NCBI GenBank assembly: GCA_023055355.1
Contig: JALJCS010000038.1
Location: 1,922,001 to 1,986,000 of the forward strand
DNA length: 64,000 nucleotides
From: Agelaius tricolor
Taxonomy: Eukaryota; Chordata; Aves; Passeriformes; Icteridae
Direction of reading: 5' to 3'
Under the pieces are notes generated by a model. It did not search any database, was not told where the DNA came from, and saw only the letters and a program-made list of their open reading frames with translations. A program made the position numbers and the translations under genes. Below are positions 62,357 through 64,000 of the stretch, in pieces; within the stretch, counting starts at the first letter, position 1, and each line of letters opens with the position of its first letter.

Positions 62357-62848
62357 TTGCTCCAGCTGAGGCAGGAGGAGGATGAAGTTCTGACACACAG
62401 TCCCAGAACTCATGGTGTGTCTTTGGAGAGAGCCGAGGAGGCCGTTCCATTTATCAGAAAACATTTCAACGTGGATTGCACCATCAATCTGCCTGACAGC
62501 ATCTCCAACAGCTCCTTGACACTGTGCCAGCAGCAGAGCTGGGTTACCTCTGGGCCAAGGCTGCTGCAACACCTGCTTTTCCTACTTAGAGCATTGGATG
62601 AACCATCTGCAGCCAATGCAACCCTGTTTGGGTTGGTTTTGCTGCTGTTGTTTTTGCAGAGTGGGGGCAAGAAATCCATCAGCAATCCTCCACTGCTCTC
62701 GACAGGCCAACAGATGGCCCAGGTCCTCTGCTCCCAGCTGATGCAGATGCTTGAGAAGACCAAGGAAAATTATTACCCAGCCAGAATGAGCACCAAGCCT
62801 GTTCCAGAACACTCAGGGCAGGGTGGTCTCCACACTGGGGTGTGCTGA
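62357..62848 (+). other. Unrecognised plus-strand open frame (163 codons)
   Basis: This frame is open for 492 nt with mixed composition. Its middle contains VPFIRKHFNVDCTINLPD and, after a good acceptor-like site (ttgtttttgcag ending at 62660), SGGKKSISNPPLLSTGQQMA. Between them is a leucine-rich stretch that looks like translated intron. I recognise no family, and no clear donor is present. It could be part of an unknown gene on the strand opposite DDX31, an old retrocopy, or chance. Confidence 0.2.
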
Positions 62849-64000
62849 GCAGCAAAGCCCACCTTGCCCTACTGAAGGCAAATGCATTTCAGCCACACAG
62901 AAACCCCAGTCTCCCTTTCACTGCCATCCCTTGGTCTTCACCCTATGGAAAATGGACAAAAGCAGCACTGGGAGGCTGGGATCCTCCCAGGATTCTTGCT
63001 TCTGTCAGGCCCTTTTTCAGCCTAGAGAACAGAATATATTTCAATTAGAGAGAGATGACAATTTCTGGTGCACAGCCCCCAGCACAGAGGTTTTCCAGCT
63101 CTGTGGGCAAGCACTGTTAACTTGATTGGAGATGGAGAAAAGGCTCTGTGCTGCAGCCACAGTGGAACAGGACAGTAATAAAGGGCACTGCTGTCTGCAG
63201 GAGACAATCAGAAGGATTTTACAACTATAAAACTTTAATTTCATAAGAGGATTTCTTTTATAACATCATGATGTGGTAGCCAGGACTCACCTGTGTCCCT
63301 GAACTGCCTTAATGAAGAGTGATGGGGATGTTTCCTTTCACAGCAGCCATGTCTCTTACTCTCATTTTTGGCTCCATTTGCCCATGCTCTTACCTGAGCT
63401 CCAGTTTGGCTTTCTAGAGCAGACTGCCCAAAGTGAAATTCCCAGTGGGCAGAATTCCAAAGCTGCATTTTGACTAATTAAGTGATATCAGGAAAGCTCT
63501 AAATGTGCACATAAAAACTGGCAAGCAAAATGCTTCTAATGATGAGACAATTGCTGTGCAGGGAGGCCCAGCTGCAGCCTTGAGTCACAAGCCCTGTACT
63601 TTTTCAAAAATTGTTAATACCAAGATGTTTCAAAGTGGAACCAAGGATGTGAGGGGGGAGAGAAGGTAAAAGGACACGAGTTTGCACCCAAAGGAAACTG
63701 CTGCCCTGGCCACAGACACAGGGCTACAGGGTCTGTTTCCCAGGAGCTGTCTGATTCTATCTGACCATGCTGAAGAATGAATTAACACAAGGATCCTGCA
63801 GCCAAAGCCTCCAGGCCATGCCCATCTCCACATCAGAGCAATGGCACTGTGATAATGATGTACAGCAGTGCTCTCAAGCTCCTCTCCCTGATCCCATCTC
63901 ACTTGAGGGTTGGGTTTAAACTCTGAAGCACGAGGGGGTTTTCACCTTTGTTTTTATATCACTTTTTGCATATGCTGTAGCAATTCTTGATACTCATAAG

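Larger units (their letters stand above)
59464..64000 (-). other. DDX31: Probable last DDX31 intron (partial)
   Basis: No earlier DDX31 exon was recognised up to the window edge, so this is taken as the start of a long final intron. It holds an (AAT)n microsatellite, a CR1 relic and one plus-strand open frame of uncertain meaning (62357-62848). Confidence 0.55.

Overview
The window is vertebrate nuclear DNA, almost certainly from a bird. It carries CR1-type LINE fragments, compact spliced genes, a long GC-rich domain around a developmental homeobox gene, and the gene order CFAP77 - BARHL1 - DDX31 known from amniotes (human 9q34). I cannot name the species; a songbird would fit. There is no sign of prokaryotic, viral-genome or CRISPR content.

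Layout. Bases 1-16598 are non-coding, either CFAP77 intron or 5' flank. Four CFAP77 coding exons, all on +, follow at 16599-16698, 17904-18126, 30824-30926 and 32442-32537. Their phases join correctly and they keep the family motifs. The first and last coding exons of CFAP77 were not recognised. From 32538 to about 46500 the sequence is non-coding, with CR1 relics and several AT-rich, TAAT-rich or CpG-retaining blocks that look like distal regulatory elements. A CpG-rich domain (about 45560-54840) contains BARHL1 complete in three coding exons (47611-48061, 51208-51430, 53008-53302; 322 aa) with promoter, 3' UTR and poly(A) signal. The last coding exon of DDX31 (59313-59463) lies on the opposite strand and converges on BARHL1; the rest of the gene must run past the right edge.

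How the genes relate. CFAP77 is a ciliary doublet-microtubule protein, DDX31 a nucleolar helicase and BARHL1 a neural and inner-ear transcription factor. They share no pathway. The likely reason for their linkage is that BARHL1 enhancers sit inside or beyond its neighbours, a genomic regulatory block with CFAP77 and DDX31 as bystanders (inference).

Most unusual observation. CFAP77 carries two separate tandem arrays, each ending on a genuine 3' splice site. One is four 80-nt partial copies of an exon with its acceptor at roughly 175-bp spacing (17095-17903). The other is a 48-50 bp minisatellite of splice-acceptor-like units (about 31990-32441), in which the ninth CAG is the real acceptor of the next exon. 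Either could produce alternative or poison splicing. I know of no description of this, but could not search.
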